Positions 32,647 through 42,302 of a DNA stretch of 64,000 nt are shown one piece after another. A model generated the notes under the pieces. The model saw nothing but the letters and a program-made list of their open reading frames with translations. It was not told the DNA's origin and did not search any database. The stretch is taken from contig JAILMJ010000044.1 of NCBI GenBank assembly GCA_024692685.1, forward strand, positions 1 to 64,000, in the 5' to 3' direction. The position numbers were made by a program, and so were the translations under genes. Source of the stretch: Clostridia bacterium (lineage in GTDB: Bacteria; Bacillota; Clostridia; Oscillospirales; Acutalibacteraceae). Numbering within the stretch: position 1 is the first letter of the stretch; the number at the start of each line of letters is the position of its first letter.

Positions 32647-33669
32647 ATGACATACTCGTTGAATCCCTCATTCCCGGAAAGGGGCTTTTTTGTTCCCTCG
32701 GATATCGTTGACAAGCATATAAGGCTTGCCTCGGGCGAACAGATAAAGGTCCTTCTTCTTATACTGGGAAAAGCACCTAAAAAGCTTGATGAAAACGAAA
32801 TAGCAAAAAAGCTCAAATACAGCGTGGCAGATGTTGAGGATTATCTTCAGTACTGGGTCCTGACAGGCGTTCTGATTGAGAATGAAAGTACGCAAAAACC
32901 GGCCGCAGAAAAGGCTGATGAGCCAAGAAAGTATGTGCCCAAATCTGAAAGAAAAGGCCAGGCACCTAAGGAAGAAACCGATGAAATTGAATATTCCAGG
33001 CCCAGCAGCGCCGAAATCGCCGTAAGAATGAGCGAGTCGAAAGAAATAGCAAATCTATTTAAAGAGCTTCAGGCAAAACTCGGCAAAACAATCGGCTATG
33101 ACGGGCAGTGCACTTTTCTTTTGCTGTATGACAGGTTCGGACTGCCGGCAGACGTCATTTTTATGCTTGTGGATTACTGCATTAAGCTTAACAAAACAGG
33201 ATACAGCTACATCGAAACGGTCGGCAAAACCTGGGCAAACCAGGAAATTGACACTATTGAGAAGGCCGCGGAAAAGATTGCCTCGATTGACACGATAAAC
33301 CTGCTCTGGAACAGATTCAAGGCATACAGCGGAATAAGCAGTCCCCGCCCCACCGCAAAACAGGCTGACTACTTTGAGGACTGGGCGATAAAGAAGGAAT
33401 TGTCTCTTGATCTTATATGCATCGCTTATGATCAGATGGCCGAAAACACCGGAAAGGTAAGCTTTTCCTATATGAACAAGGTGCTGGAAAACTGGTGTAA
33501 TTCCGGCATAAAGACTCCGGAAGATCTTAAAAAGCAGAAAGCGTCTTCTTCCGCCAAGACAAGGACTGCAGCCACCGCCCCATCAGACAGCGAAGCGAGC
33601 TACAACCTTGAGGATTATGTTAATAACACCATAAAGAGAAAGCGTAAATACATCAGAAAGAACACCTGA
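32647..33669 (+). CDS. DnaD-domain replication protein (DnaB/DnaD-like)
   Basis: 340 residues. Residues 1-80 are a winged-helix-like region (GEQIKVLLLILG, ENEIAKKLKYSVADVEDYLQYWVLTG). A charged linker leads to two DnaD/DnaB_2 modules at about 140-195 and 205-290, the second with YFEDWAIKKELSLDLI and SFSYMNKVLENW. Such proteins load the replicative helicase with the DnaI-type loader encoded next. The basic KRKRKYIRKNT tail suits DNA binding. Confidence 0.88.
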   Translation: MTYSLNPSFPERGFFVPSDIVDKHIRLASGEQIKVLLLILGKAPKKLDENEIAKKLKYSVADVEDYLQYWVLTGVLIENESTQKPAAEKADEPRKYVPKSERKGQAPKEETDEIEYSRPSSAEIAVRMSESKEIANLFKELQAKLGKTIGYDGQCTFLLLYDRFGLPADVIFMLVDYCIKLNKTGYSYIETVGKTWANQEIDTIEKAAEKIASIDTINLLWNRFKAYSGISSPRPTAKQADYFEDWAIKKELSLDLICIAYDQMAENTGKVSFSYMNKVLENWCNSGIKTPEDLKKQKASSSAKTRTAATAPSDSEASYNLEDYVNNTIKRKRKYIRKNT

Positions 33670-33687
33670 AACTGAGAGGATATACAG

Positions 33688-34677
33688 ATGAGTTACACAC
33701 CGGAAATACTGCGCGAGGCAAATCAGATTATTTCCCGGAGAAGAAGCGAGGCGCAGAGCACTTATGATGCGCGTCACCTTGAAATCCTCAGAGAAATCCC
33801 GGAAGTTAAACAATATGAAAATCACATGGCCGAAACAGGGCTTGCCGTCATAAAAGCCCTCGGCATGGGCAGCGATTCCGAAAGATATCTGAATGAGCTT
33901 TCCCGCACGAATCTTCATGTTCAGAGTTGCATCAGAGCCGAGCTGAAAAAGCACGGATACCCCGAAAATTATCTGGAAGTACCCTACACGTGCAAGAAGT
34001 GTGAGGATACCGGATTTGTAGGCGGCTTTGCCTGCTCCTGCAGAAAAGAATTGCTCAGAAAACTGAACATAGATGCGTTGTGCAAAACCTCGCCGGCGGC
34101 ATCGTGCCGGTTTGATAATTTCAATCTTGACTATTACTCCGACAAGATTGATGAAAGATACGGTTTTTCGCCGCGTGAAAAAGCGGAAGAGATATTTGAA
34201 TACTGTAAAGCATACGCCGAAGACTTCGGGAAAAAATCCGGTTCTCTTTATATGTGCGGCGCAACAGGTCTCGGCAAAACCCATCTCTCGCTCGCCATAG
34301 CGAATGTTGTGGCCGAAAACGGGTTTGACGTGCTTTACGGCTCTGCCCAGAACATTTTGTCAAAACTCGAAAGAGAAAAATTTGACCGCGGCAACAGGAA
34401 CGATGAAGAAAAGAGAGTGCTGAGTTGCGAGCTTCTCATCATTGATGATCTCGGCTCCGAATTCTCAACCCAGTTCACTGTATCTGCTTTGTATAATATA
34501 ATAAATACAAGAATCAATCTCTCCCTGCCTGTTATAATAAGCACCAACCTTTCGCCTGCCGAAATGGAAGCCAGATATTCGCAGAGGATAATGTCAAGAA
34601 TCATCGGCAACTATGAATCAATGATGTTCATTGGCAGGGATATACGTCAAATAAAATATTATGAAGATAAGGAATAG
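33688..34677 (+). CDS. dnaI: helicase loader ATPase (DnaI/DnaC-like)
   Basis: 329 residues. The helical N-terminus ends in a zinc knuckle with Cys101-x2-Cys104 and Cys115-x-Cys117. The AAA+ domain follows with Walker A GATGLGKTH at 191-199, Walker B LLIIDDLG, and an arginine finger region ARYSQRIMSRIIG. It loads the replicative DNA helicase at origins and restart forks. It sits 18 bases behind the DnaD-domain partner gene and six bases before tex. Confidence 0.93.
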   Translation: MSYTPEILREANQIISRRRSEAQSTYDARHLEILREIPEVKQYENHMAETGLAVIKALGMGSDSERYLNELSRTNLHVQSCIRAELKKHGYPENYLEVPYTCKKCEDTGFVGGFACSCRKELLRKLNIDALCKTSPAASCRFDNFNLDYYSDKIDERYGFSPREKAEEIFEYCKAYAEDFGKKSGSLYMCGATGLGKTHLSLAIANVVAENGFDVLYGSAQNILSKLEREKFDRGNRNDEEKRVLSCELLIIDDLGSEFSTQFTVSALYNIINTRINLSLPVIISTNLSPAEMEARYSQRIMSRIIGNYESMMFIGRDIRQIKYYEDKE

Positions 34678-34683
34678 ATTTCT

Positions 34684-36852
34684 ATGGATATAATTTCAGC
34701 TCTCGCCGGGGAATTCAAATTAAAACAGTGGCAGGTTGAAAATACGGTCAAACTGCTTGACGAGGGCAACACAGTCCCGTTTATTGCAAGATACAGAAAA
34801 GAAGCCCACGGCACACTTGACGACCAGATAATACGCGAACTTGCGGAAAGACTCGAGTACCTGCGCAATCTTGACAAGAGGCGCGAAGAAGTAAGGGCTC
34901 TCATCGACGGGCAGGAAAAACTTACCGACGAAATATCACAGGCGCTTGACAAAGCCGTAACGGTAACCGAAATTGACGATATTTACCGTCCGTTCAGGCC
35001 CAAGAGAAAAACGAGGGCATCGGTAGCCAAAGAAAAGGGACTTGAGCCGCTTGCCGATGAGATTTATGCGCAAAAAGAGGATTCACCCGCACCGATTGAG
35101 CTTGCCGAAGCATATATCAATCCGGAAAAGGGCGTTGACGACGCGCAGGCCGCTCTTCAGGGCGCTCTTGACATAATTGCCGAAAACATTTCTGACAATG
35201 CGGAAATCAGAAAAAGACTGCGTGATCTTTTCACCATCTTCGGCGTTGTCAACTCGGTTGCCGCGGATGAAAAGGCGGAAAGTGTTTATACAAATTACTA
35301 CGATTATTCCGAGGCTGTCAAAACCATTGCCGGCCACAGAGTTCTTGCAATTGACAGAGGAGAAAAAGAAAAATTTCTCAAGGTCAGCGTGACTCTTGAC
35401 AGAGCAAAAGCGTCTTTTGTAATTACAGGCACAACATTGAATCCCAAAGGTTCCCCCACCACCGAAGCTGTCAGGGCCGCGGGGGAAGACGCCTATGACA
35501 GGCTTATTTATCCTTCAATTGAACGTGAAATTCGCAATATGCTCACTGAGAAGGCGGCAACGGGCGCAATAAAAGTGTTTGCGCTTAACACGAAAGAACT
35601 GCTGCTTCAGCCCCCGGTAAAGGGAAAAACCGTTATGGGTCTTGACCCGGGATACAGAACGGGCTGCAAGGTTGCCGTTGTTGACAAAACCGGAAAAGTT
35701 CTTGACACGGGAGTGATATATGTCACACATTCGGCCGCACAGAGAGATCAGGCCAAAGAACTTGTCAAAAAACTCATCTCGAAGCACGGCGTCAACTGCA
35801 TTTCAATAGGCAACGGTACTGCGTCAAAGGAAACTGAGATTTTTGCCGCGGAGGTTCTGCATGAAATAAAGGCAGAAGTAAGTTATATGGTTGTCAGTGA
35901 GGCAGGCGCTTCAGTCTACTCAGCATCTAAGCTTGCCGCAAAAGAATTCCCCGATTATGACGTTTCTCTCAGAAGCGCCGTTTCAATCGCAAGAAGGCTT
36001 CAGGATCCGCTCGCCGAGCTTGTAAAAATCGACCCCAAGGCCATAGGCGTGGGACAGTATCAGCATGATATGCCTCCCAAGGAACTTGACAACGCCCTGA
36101 ACGCTGTTATAGAAGATGCTGTTAACTCTGTCGGCGTTGATCTCAATACCGCTTCCGCTCCCTTGCTTTCAAGAGTTGCCGGTATAAATTCGGCAATCGC
36201 CGGTAATATAGTTGTTTACCGTGACGATAACGGAGAATTCACAGGCAGAAACCAGCTTCTCAAAGTACCCAAACTCGGCGCAAAGGCCTTTGAGCAGTGC
36301 GCAGGCTTCCTGAGAATAGCCGAAAGCAAAAATATACTTGATAACACGGGCGTTCACCCCGAAAGCTATGAAGCTGCAAAAAAACTTCTCAAACGATTCT
36401 CATTTACTTCCGCCGATATCGGTACGCCGGAAATTGCGAATCTGGCCGAACTTGTGGCTGCCGAAGGTGAGGAAGAGATTGCAAATCAGCTGGGAATCGG
36501 TATTCCCACTCTCAAGGATATCGTCAAGGAATTGATTGCACCGGGCCGCGACCCGAGAGATGAACTTCCGCCTCCCATGCTGAGAACCGATGTTATGGAT
36601 ATAAAAGACCTTAAACCCGGCATGGAAATGAAGGGTACGGTAAGAAACGTCACAGACTTCGGAGCGTTTGTGGATATAGGAGTTCACGAAGACGGACTCG
36701 TTCACATTTCACAAATTACCGACAGATACATAAAGCACCCATCAGAGGTTCTTAAAGTCGGTAATGTCATAACTGTATGGGTTTTGAATGTAGACGTTGC
36801 CAAAGGAAGAATTTCTCTGACAATGCGCGAAAAGAACATCCCGAAAAACTGA
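34684..36852 (+). CDS. tex: Tex family RNA-binding protein
   Basis: 722 residues, standard length. N-terminal HTH-like region with NTVPFIARYRKE, a YqgF-like RNase fold (VMGLDPGYRTG near residue 320), helix-hairpin-helix segments (VGQYQHDM, VNTAS-like VDLNTASAPLLSRVAGI), and a C-terminal S1 domain (GMEMKGTVRNVTDFGAFVDI) at about 645-715. Tex binds RNA and affects transcription; it is nearly universal in bacteria. Ends in a good terminator. Confidence 0.96.
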   Translation: MDIISALAGEFKLKQWQVENTVKLLDEGNTVPFIARYRKEAHGTLDDQIIRELAERLEYLRNLDKRREEVRALIDGQEKLTDEISQALDKAVTVTEIDDIYRPFRPKRKTRASVAKEKGLEPLADEIYAQKEDSPAPIELAEAYINPEKGVDDAQAALQGALDIIAENISDNAEIRKRLRDLFTIFGVVNSVAADEKAESVYTNYYDYSEAVKTIAGHRVLAIDRGEKEKFLKVSVTLDRAKASFVITGTTLNPKGSPTTEAVRAAGEDAYDRLIYPSIEREIRNMLTEKAATGAIKVFALNTKELLLQPPVKGKTVMGLDPGYRTGCKVAVVDKTGKVLDTGVIYVTHSAAQRDQAKELVKKLISKHGVNCISIGNGTASKETEIFAAEVLHEIKAEVSYMVVSEAGASVYSASKLAAKEFPDYDVSLRSAVSIARRLQDPLAELVKIDPKAIGVGQYQHDMPPKELDNALNAVIEDAVNSVGVDLNTASAPLLSRVAGINSAIAGNIVVYRDDNGEFTGRNQLLKVPKLGAKAFEQCAGFLRIAESKNILDNTGVHPESYEAAKKLLKRFSFTSADIGTPEIANLAELVAAEGEEEIANQLGIGIPTLKDIVKELIAPGRDPRDELPPPMLRTDVMDIKDLKPGMEMKGTVRNVTDFGAFVDIGVHEDGLVHISQITDRYIKHPSEVLKVGNVITVWVLNVDVAKGRISLTMREKNIPKN

Positions 36853-36863
36853 ACACAGTAAGA

Positions 36864-36901
36864 CCCGCCTCAGATGCAAATCCGGGGCGGGCAGTTTTTT
36901 A
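36864..36901 (+). terminator. terminator after tex
   Basis: CCCGCCT (36864-36870) pairs with GGGCGGG (36885-36891, one wobble), then CAGTTTTTTATA. It lies between convergent genes. Confidence 0.85.
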
Positions 36902-36915
36902 TATTTGTACTTTTT

Positions 36916-37800
36916 TTACATTCCCACGTAATACTCTGCGAGATACTCCACCAATGCTTTATAAACTCCCGAGCTCATATATTTCACATAGTCATCCTTG
37001 CCGGAAACACTTACGGCAACGCCGTTTGAATTCTTGATAGACGGGAAGTTCTTCTGACCCTCTCCGCTCAGTCTGACTATATCCATATCGGAGTAACCGC
37101 TTTGCGTAACCATATTCATTGCCTTTTGCAAATCGCTCAGTTCGCCCCTGGTTTCCCTTATCAGGTAACCGAGCAGATAAACTTTTTCGCCTCCGGGCAG
37201 ACGTGAAGAAAAGTCGGTGAGCCGGCCGCAAAGCATTTCCCAGTTCTGTATTTTCCGCTTTTCCTCGGAAACGGTAAATGAAGTGTTATGGCCTTCTGAA
37301 TCCTTGGTGTAAAGACGGTTGATCTCATTGAAAATATCCATCATCTCAAGGATATCTGCCTGCATACCGTTATACTCATCGTTAAGGCTGCAGATTGTAT
37401 TAAGCTTATTGCTGAGGTTCCTGACTTCCTCCGCGGTCTTTTCTGAAAAATAATCCGTCTCCTGAGTGAGAGAATCGACTTTTTCCTTCCATGAAAAAAT
37501 CTTCTCATTATCATATTCCGCAAGCAATGCGGGATATTCCCTGTCTATTTCAAGCCTTAACTCCACATAGGCTCTGAGAGCCGTTGCCTTGTCGCCCGAA
37601 ACACTTTCAAGTTCCGAATAAGCAGCGCTGAACTCGCTGTTATCCACCTTGGCCTGCGCGGAATTGAACAGAATACTGTCCTTTACGGAAAGCACAACCG
37701 TCAGCAAGGCGACAATAAACACAATAACGACCGCGGCAATTATCAGATATTTGCTGCGAATCCTTGACAATATATTCTGTTTTCCGGTGGTTTTTTTCAT
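36916..37800 (-). CDS. uncharacterised single-TM protein
   Basis: 294 residues. A basic N-terminus precedes one membrane helix at about residues 19-38; the remainder is helical, rich in Glu/Leu with coiled-coil character (AEEVRNLSNKLNTICSLNDEY, ILEMMDIFNEINRLY), and ends in YLAEYYVGM. No lipobox or known domain. The outside part could be a scaffold or sensor. The ribosome site before the ATG at 37800 is poor. It has its own promoter just past the mfd stop. Function unknown. Confidence 0.7.
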   Translation of the reverse strand: MKKTTGKQNILSRIRSKYLIIAAVVIVFIVALLTVVLSVKDSILFNSAQAKVDNSEFSAAYSELESVSGDKATALRAYVELRLEIDREYPALLAEYDNEKIFSWKEKVDSLTQETDYFSEKTAEEVRNLSNKLNTICSLNDEYNGMQADILEMMDIFNEINRLYTKDSEGHNTSFTVSEEKRKIQNWEMLCGRLTDFSSRLPGGEKVYLLGYLIRETRGELSDLQKAMNMVTQSGYSDMDIVRLSGEGQKNFPSIKNSNGVAVSVSGKDDYVKYMSSGVYKALVEYLAEYYVGM

Positions 37801-37926
37801 ATCCGACCGACCGTGATACAGAACCGAGGCCGTTCCTTCCTTTCATATTCTCCGGCTTTTTTAACAGCTGAACTTGAATAACATTTTTGCCGGGCAACAC
37901 TCTCGCATTTTAGAGTATACATATTT

Positions 37927-37955
37927 ATAATAACATAAGATTAAGCAGATTGCAA
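37927..37955 (-). promoter_or_regulatory. promoter of the 36916-37800 gene
   Basis: TTGCAA (37955-37950), 17 bases, TATTAT (37932-37927), minus strand, overlapping the end of mfd and leaving a 126-base leader. Confidence 0.55.
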
Positions 37956-37956
37956 A

Positions 37957-40900
37957 TTATTTGTCACCCATATAGTCAAGAACACGTTCAATCAGCGCAA
38001 GCTTGTTTTCATCTTTAAGCGCTCTGAGAACAAGATAAGGCTTTCCGCCGCCTGCATTGACGGTAAATCTGCCGCTGTAATGAGGCGCGACACGGTAAAC
38101 GGCTTCCATATCCATATCCTCTGTTTTGAAAATAATCCTGTCCCCTTCAAGTGTAATCTCATAAATATTCTGAGCCGCAGCCTTGCTCCTGACGGTGGAT
38201 ATTTTTATCAGGCCTATAACCGACTCCGGCGGCTCACCGAATCTGTCGGCAAGCTCGTCCATAACGTCGTCTGCATCTTCACCTGTTCTTATATCCGCTA
38301 TCCTGCGATAAATCTGCAGGCGCTGGGGTATGGAGGATATGTAATCTTCCGGAATATGCGCATCGATCGGCAAATCAACCAGGCAATCCCTCTCGGGCTC
38401 TTTTGCCTTTTCTCCCTTTTCTTCGCTTATCGCCTGCTCGAGAAGTTTGATATACATATCGTAGCCGACTGATTCCATCTGACCGTGCTGATTTGCTCCG
38501 AGAACGTTACCCGCTCCCCGAAGCTCCAGGTCTCTCATGGCTATGTGGAAACCCGACCCGAATTCCGTGAATTCCCTTATGGCGTCAAGTCTGCGTTCCG
38601 CTATTTCACTGAGCTGTCTGCCTTTGACAAAAGTAAAATAAGCACTCGCCCTTCTTGCCGAACGGCCTACACGTCCTCTTATCTGATGAAGCTGTGCAAG
38701 GCCCATACGCTCCGCGTTTTCGATAATGAGCGTGTTGACATTCGGAACATCCACACCGGTTTCGATTATGGTAGTACAAACGAGGATATCAATCTCATCG
38801 TCAATCAGTTTGCGCCAGACCTCACTCAGTTCGTCTTCTGTCATTTTGCCGTGGGCAACGGCGACTCTCGCGTCCGGAATGGAGTTCATTATTTCTGAGG
38901 CTTTACGGGCAATATTTTCAATGTTGTTGTAAAGATAGTAAACCTGACCTCCCCGCCTGAGTTCCTGCTCCATTGCTTCAACAAGCAGACCGAAGTCATA
39001 CTCCATAACGTAGGTCTGAACAGGCTGTCTGTCAAGAGGCGCCTCCTCAATAACGGACATATCCCTTATGCCTGACATAGCCATATTCAGCGTTCTGGGA
39101 ATAGGCGTGGCACTGAGTGTAAGAACATCGACAGACGGAAAACTTGTTTTCAGTTTTTCCTTCTGGGCTACACCGAAGCGCTGCTCTTCATCAACTATTA
39201 TGAGACCGAGATCCCTGAACTGCACATCCTTTGAGATAAGCCTGTGAGTGCCGACAACAACATCCACCGACCCTCTTTTGAGACCGAGAAGGGTTTTGTC
39301 TGTTTCCGCCTTGGTGCAAAAGCGAGAAAGCATACCCACCTCAATCGGGAAGCCCTCGAAACGTTTGAGAATGGTCTGATAATGCTGAAGAGCAAGTATG
39401 GTTGTGGGCACTAAAATCGCGGCCTGTTTGCCGTCGGCAACGCACTTGAATACCGCCCTGAGAGCCACCTCTGTTTTGCCGAAGCCCACATCGCCGCAAA
39501 GCAAGCGGTCCATCGGATACGGCTTCTCCATATCTTTCTTTATTTCATCTGTACAGCGGAGCTGATCCTCGGTTTCCTCATATTCAAATCTCCGCTCAAA
39601 ATCGCTCTGCATATCGATATCGGGAGAGAATGCGTGACCCTCAATCTTCATACGCTTTGAGTAAAGCTCTATCAGATCCTTCGCCATATCCTTGACTGAC
39701 TTGCGCACCTTGTTGCGCGCCTTCTGCCAATCGGCTCCGCCGAGTTTGTTCAGCTTAATCTTATTTTCATCACTCGCCGCCCCGATATATCTGGACACCT
39801 GGTCAAGCTGGGTAACGGGAACATAGAGAATATCTCCTCTGTCATAGCGGATTTTGATGTAATCCTTTGTGGTTCCGGAAGCTTCAATGGTATTGATTCC
39901 CTCAAAAATACCGATTCCGTGTACCGAGTGGACAACGTATTCTCCCCTGTGCAGTTCGCTCAGGCTGTTGAAGGCGTTTTTGCTTGTTCTTCTTGCCGGA
40001 GAACTTCTCACCGCGGTCTGCGCTCTGTATGTAAAGACCGCGAGTGAACCGCCGGGATATTCCATGCCGTAACTGATACCGCCGGGTATTACACTGACTG
40101 TTCCGGCAGGAAACTTTTCAGGAAGTTTCGGGAAGAAGGTACAGGCAATTCCCTCGTCTTCGAGGTCATGTGAAAGAGTCCGTGCAGACTTCTCGGTGCC
40201 GGCAAAAACGACGCAGGTACAGTCTCTCCGGGATTTTCTGTTTGATATGTCCTCCGTTATTGCTTCCAGGGAACCGTTCCAGGGAACAAGCTGTCTTGCG
40301 GTGAAATTGACCAGATCCTTGACGGGAGTATCAAAGCTTCCCCTCGGAAGGTTGTCTAGATATATGACACCCATATCCGTATACTGCTTATAAAGCTCAT
40401 ACGGCTCAAGATTGAATTTATCAAGGCCTCTGCACAGAACCTTATCCTCAAACAGACTTTTTACGGTTTCCTGTTGGAGTTTTACCGCCGAATTGAACTG
40501 ATCTCTGAATGAAAAGCTCTCACATACAAACAGGAAGCAATCTTTCGCATACGCAAAAATACCCTTGTTATCAGGGTAAACCAGCGGTATGAACTTATCT
40601 GCGCAGGCAACCTTGACACCGTCGTTAATCATCTGAATCTGGGCGGCAAGCATTTTATATCCGTCGCCTCTGATTCTTTTCTCTTTTATATGCTTCTCAA
40701 TAACGGCAACAAGAGCCTCGTCCGAAATCACGACCTCTTTTGCGGGAGTTACTCTGACGGAGTCGAGCGCTTCGCGGCGCCTTTGCGTATCGGGATCAAA
40801 GGAGACTATGCTTTCAACGCTGTCTCCCCAGAATTCTATCCTGCACGGAAGTTTTGCATCCGGCGGAAAGAAGTCGAGTATTCCTCCGCGAACGGAAAAC

Positions 40901-41412
40901 TGACCCGGGCCGTCCGCCTGGTCGCAGCGTGTATAACCTCCCGAAACGAGTATGCGGGTAAGCTCTCCGATATCATAATCCTCACCTGCAGCGATACTCA
41001 ACGAGTTGTTCATAAGCACCTGCGGAGGTATCGCCGGCTGCATTGCCGCCTCGGCGGAAAGGACAACCGTATCGTAATCACCCGAAAACATCTTGTCGAG
41101 CACTTTAAGGCGGATATGCTCATAGTCCCTTGATACGGTTTCGTCCGTCCTGTAAGAAAAATCTCTTGCGGGATAAAGCAGCGCATTCATACCGAATGAG
41201 GTAAGATCCTCGCACATTTTGACCGCCTGCGCCTCATTGGGAACAAGCACAAGGCCCTTCTTGCCCAAGCCGGTACAAAGAGCCGTGATAACGTGTGCCT
41301 TGTGAACATATGACAGACCCGTTGCTCCCACGGGAAGGCGCCCCTTATGTATGGTGGTGGCGAGAGTCCTGAACTCAGGTATTGACTTTGCAAGATCGGT
41401 AAAGCAGTTCAT
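37957..41412 (-). CDS. mfd: transcription-repair coupling factor Mfd
   Basis: 1151 residues. A UvrB-like N-terminal module (GATGLSYVHKAHV), the RNA polymerase-interaction domain (GEYVVHSVHGIGIFEG near 505), the RecG-like translocase with Walker A GDVGFGKTEVA, DEEQRFG and SATPIPRTLN, and the C-terminal TRCF domain. It removes stalled RNA polymerase at lesions and recruits UvrA. It overlaps the upstream HAD gene by four bases. Confidence 0.97.
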   Translation of the reverse strand: MNCFTDLAKSIPEFRTLATTIHKGRLPVGATGLSYVHKAHVITALCTGLGKKGLVLVPNEAQAVKMCEDLTSFGMNALLYPARDFSYRTDETVSRDYEHIRLKVLDKMFSGDYDTVVLSAEAAMQPAIPPQVLMNNSLSIAAGEDYDIGELTRILVSGGYTRCDQADGPGQFSVRGGILDFFPPDAKLPCRIEFWGDSVESIVSFDPDTQRRREALDSVRVTPAKEVVISDEALVAVIEKHIKEKRIRGDGYKMLAAQIQMINDGVKVACADKFIPLVYPDNKGIFAYAKDCFLFVCESFSFRDQFNSAVKLQQETVKSLFEDKVLCRGLDKFNLEPYELYKQYTDMGVIYLDNLPRGSFDTPVKDLVNFTARQLVPWNGSLEAITEDISNRKSRRDCTCVVFAGTEKSARTLSHDLEDEGIACTFFPKLPEKFPAGTVSVIPGGISYGMEYPGGSLAVFTYRAQTAVRSSPARRTSKNAFNSLSELHRGEYVVHSVHGIGIFEGINTIEASGTTKDYIKIRYDRGDILYVPVTQLDQVSRYIGAASDENKIKLNKLGGADWQKARNKVRKSVKDMAKDLIELYSKRMKIEGHAFSPDIDMQSDFERRFEYEETEDQLRCTDEIKKDMEKPYPMDRLLCGDVGFGKTEVALRAVFKCVADGKQAAILVPTTILALQHYQTILKRFEGFPIEVGMLSRFCTKAETDKTLLGLKRGSVDVVVGTHRLISKDVQFRDLGLIIVDEEQRFGVAQKEKLKTSFPSVDVLTLSATPIPRTLNMAMSGIRDMSVIEEAPLDRQPVQTYVMEYDFGLLVEAMEQELRRGGQVYYLYNNIENIARKASEIMNSIPDARVAVAHGKMTEDELSEVWRKLIDDEIDILVCTTIIETGVDVPNVNTLIIENAERMGLAQLHQIRGRVGRSARRASAYFTFVKGRQLSEIAERRLDAIREFTEFGSGFHIAMRDLELRGAGNVLGANQHGQMESVGYDMYIKLLEQAISEEKGEKAKEPERDCLVDLPIDAHIPEDYISSIPQRLQIYRRIADIRTGEDADDVMDELADRFGEPPESVIGLIKISTVRSKAAAQNIYEITLEGDRIIFKTEDMDMEAVYRVAPHYSGRFTVNAGGGKPYLVLRALKDENKLALIERVLDYMGDK

Positions 41413-42017
41413 ATGTTTATTCCGTTCTCCCTCAATGCGTTTCTCAGAAGCGCAAAATCCTTATGGTTAAAGCAATACGCTTTCATACCGGCTTTCTCCG
41501 AGCCCTCAACATTTGCCGGCATATCGTCAATAAAAAAACATTCGGACGGATTCAGGTTGAATTTTTCAAAAAACACCGAATATATTTCCGGCTCCGGTTT
41601 AAGAAGCTTATAATCCGCGGAAATAAGATAACCGTCAAAGTATTCCAGAGCGGGTATTCTCCACTTGTTCTCAAAGAAATCATCCGAAGCGTTTGAAAGA
41701 AGAAATATCCCGTATCCGTTACGTTTCAATTCTCTGACAAGCCGGCAAGTCTCCTCAAAAGGTTTCATATACGGATAAAGGTTGTGGGTAATCTCGCTGA
41801 CTTTGTCATAAGCGCGCGGAGGTATTTTATCCCTGACCCTCTCCATAATCTCATCGGGAGTCACGGTACCCCTGTCCTTTTCGTTCCACAACCGATTCCT
41901 GAATATTTCCTTTAAGGCTATGTCTGCAACTTCCTTGTCAAAAATTCCGTATATGGTACCTTCCGGGTCGTAGTTGATCAGCACGCCGCCCATATCAAAA
42001 ACAATATTTTCAATCAC
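41409..42017 (-). CDS. HAD superfamily hydrolase (HAD-IA)
   Basis: 202 residues. Nucleophile motif VFDMGGVLINYD (Asp8), motif II LLSNASDDF, motif III Lys in LLKPEPEIY, motif IV FFIDDMPANV. The subfamily includes alpha-D-glucose-1-phosphatase-like (YihX) enzymes; substrate uncertain. The start is GTG with GGAGG 9 bases upstream. The leader 42018-42085 can form a GCCCTC/GAGGGC hairpin. Cotranscribed with mfd. Confidence 0.87.
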   Translation of the reverse strand: MIENIVFDMGGVLINYDPEGTIYGIFDKEVADIALKEIFRNRLWNEKDRGTVTPDEIMERVRDKIPPRAYDKVSEITHNLYPYMKPFEETCRLVRELKRNGYGIFLLSNASDDFFENKWRIPALEYFDGYLISADYKLLKPEPEIYSVFFEKFNLNPSECFFIDDMPANVEGSEKAGMKAYCFNHKDFALLRNALRENGINI

Positions 42018-42089
42018 CTGAAAACCTCCGAAAAAGCCCTATGCCCTCTCCATAAAATGGGAGGGCTTTCGGCCTTAATAAACACAGAG

Positions 42090-42118
42090 ATATTACCACA
42101 CTTTCCGGTTTAAGTCAA
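42090..42118 (-). promoter_or_regulatory. promoter of HAD-mfd operon
   Basis: TTGACT (42118-42113), 17 bases, TAATAT (42095-42090), minus strand. Confidence 0.72.
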
Positions 42119-42203
42119 TAAAACATCACGGAAAAAGCCGTCGGTTAACCCGTTTCCGCTTTAATATATAAAATTAATAAATTTTTAATTTTTTTAATTA
42201 ATG

Positions 42204-42232
42204 TTGTTTTATCAGGGCCGATATGATATACT
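42204..42232 (+). promoter_or_regulatory. promoter of the DUF512-der-ruv run
   Basis: TTGTTT (42204-42209), 17 bases, TATACT (42227-42232). It overlaps an upstream extension of the first frame, which supports the later start at 42303. Confidence 0.6.
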
Positions 42233-42302
42233 TTATCGAAAATGGGCGGAGTGCGGCGCCGGAAACCCGGATACCGTTTCCGAAGCATCGGCAGGTGAAA
42301 AC

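Noticed and set aside
32378-32671. 97-codon minus-strand frame
   Set aside because: No ribosome site or domain, and it covers palindromes and the promoter of the DnaD-domain gene.
33583-34284. 233-codon minus-strand frame
   Set aside because: Shadow of the DnaI-type loader, which has intact zinc and Walker motifs on the plus strand.
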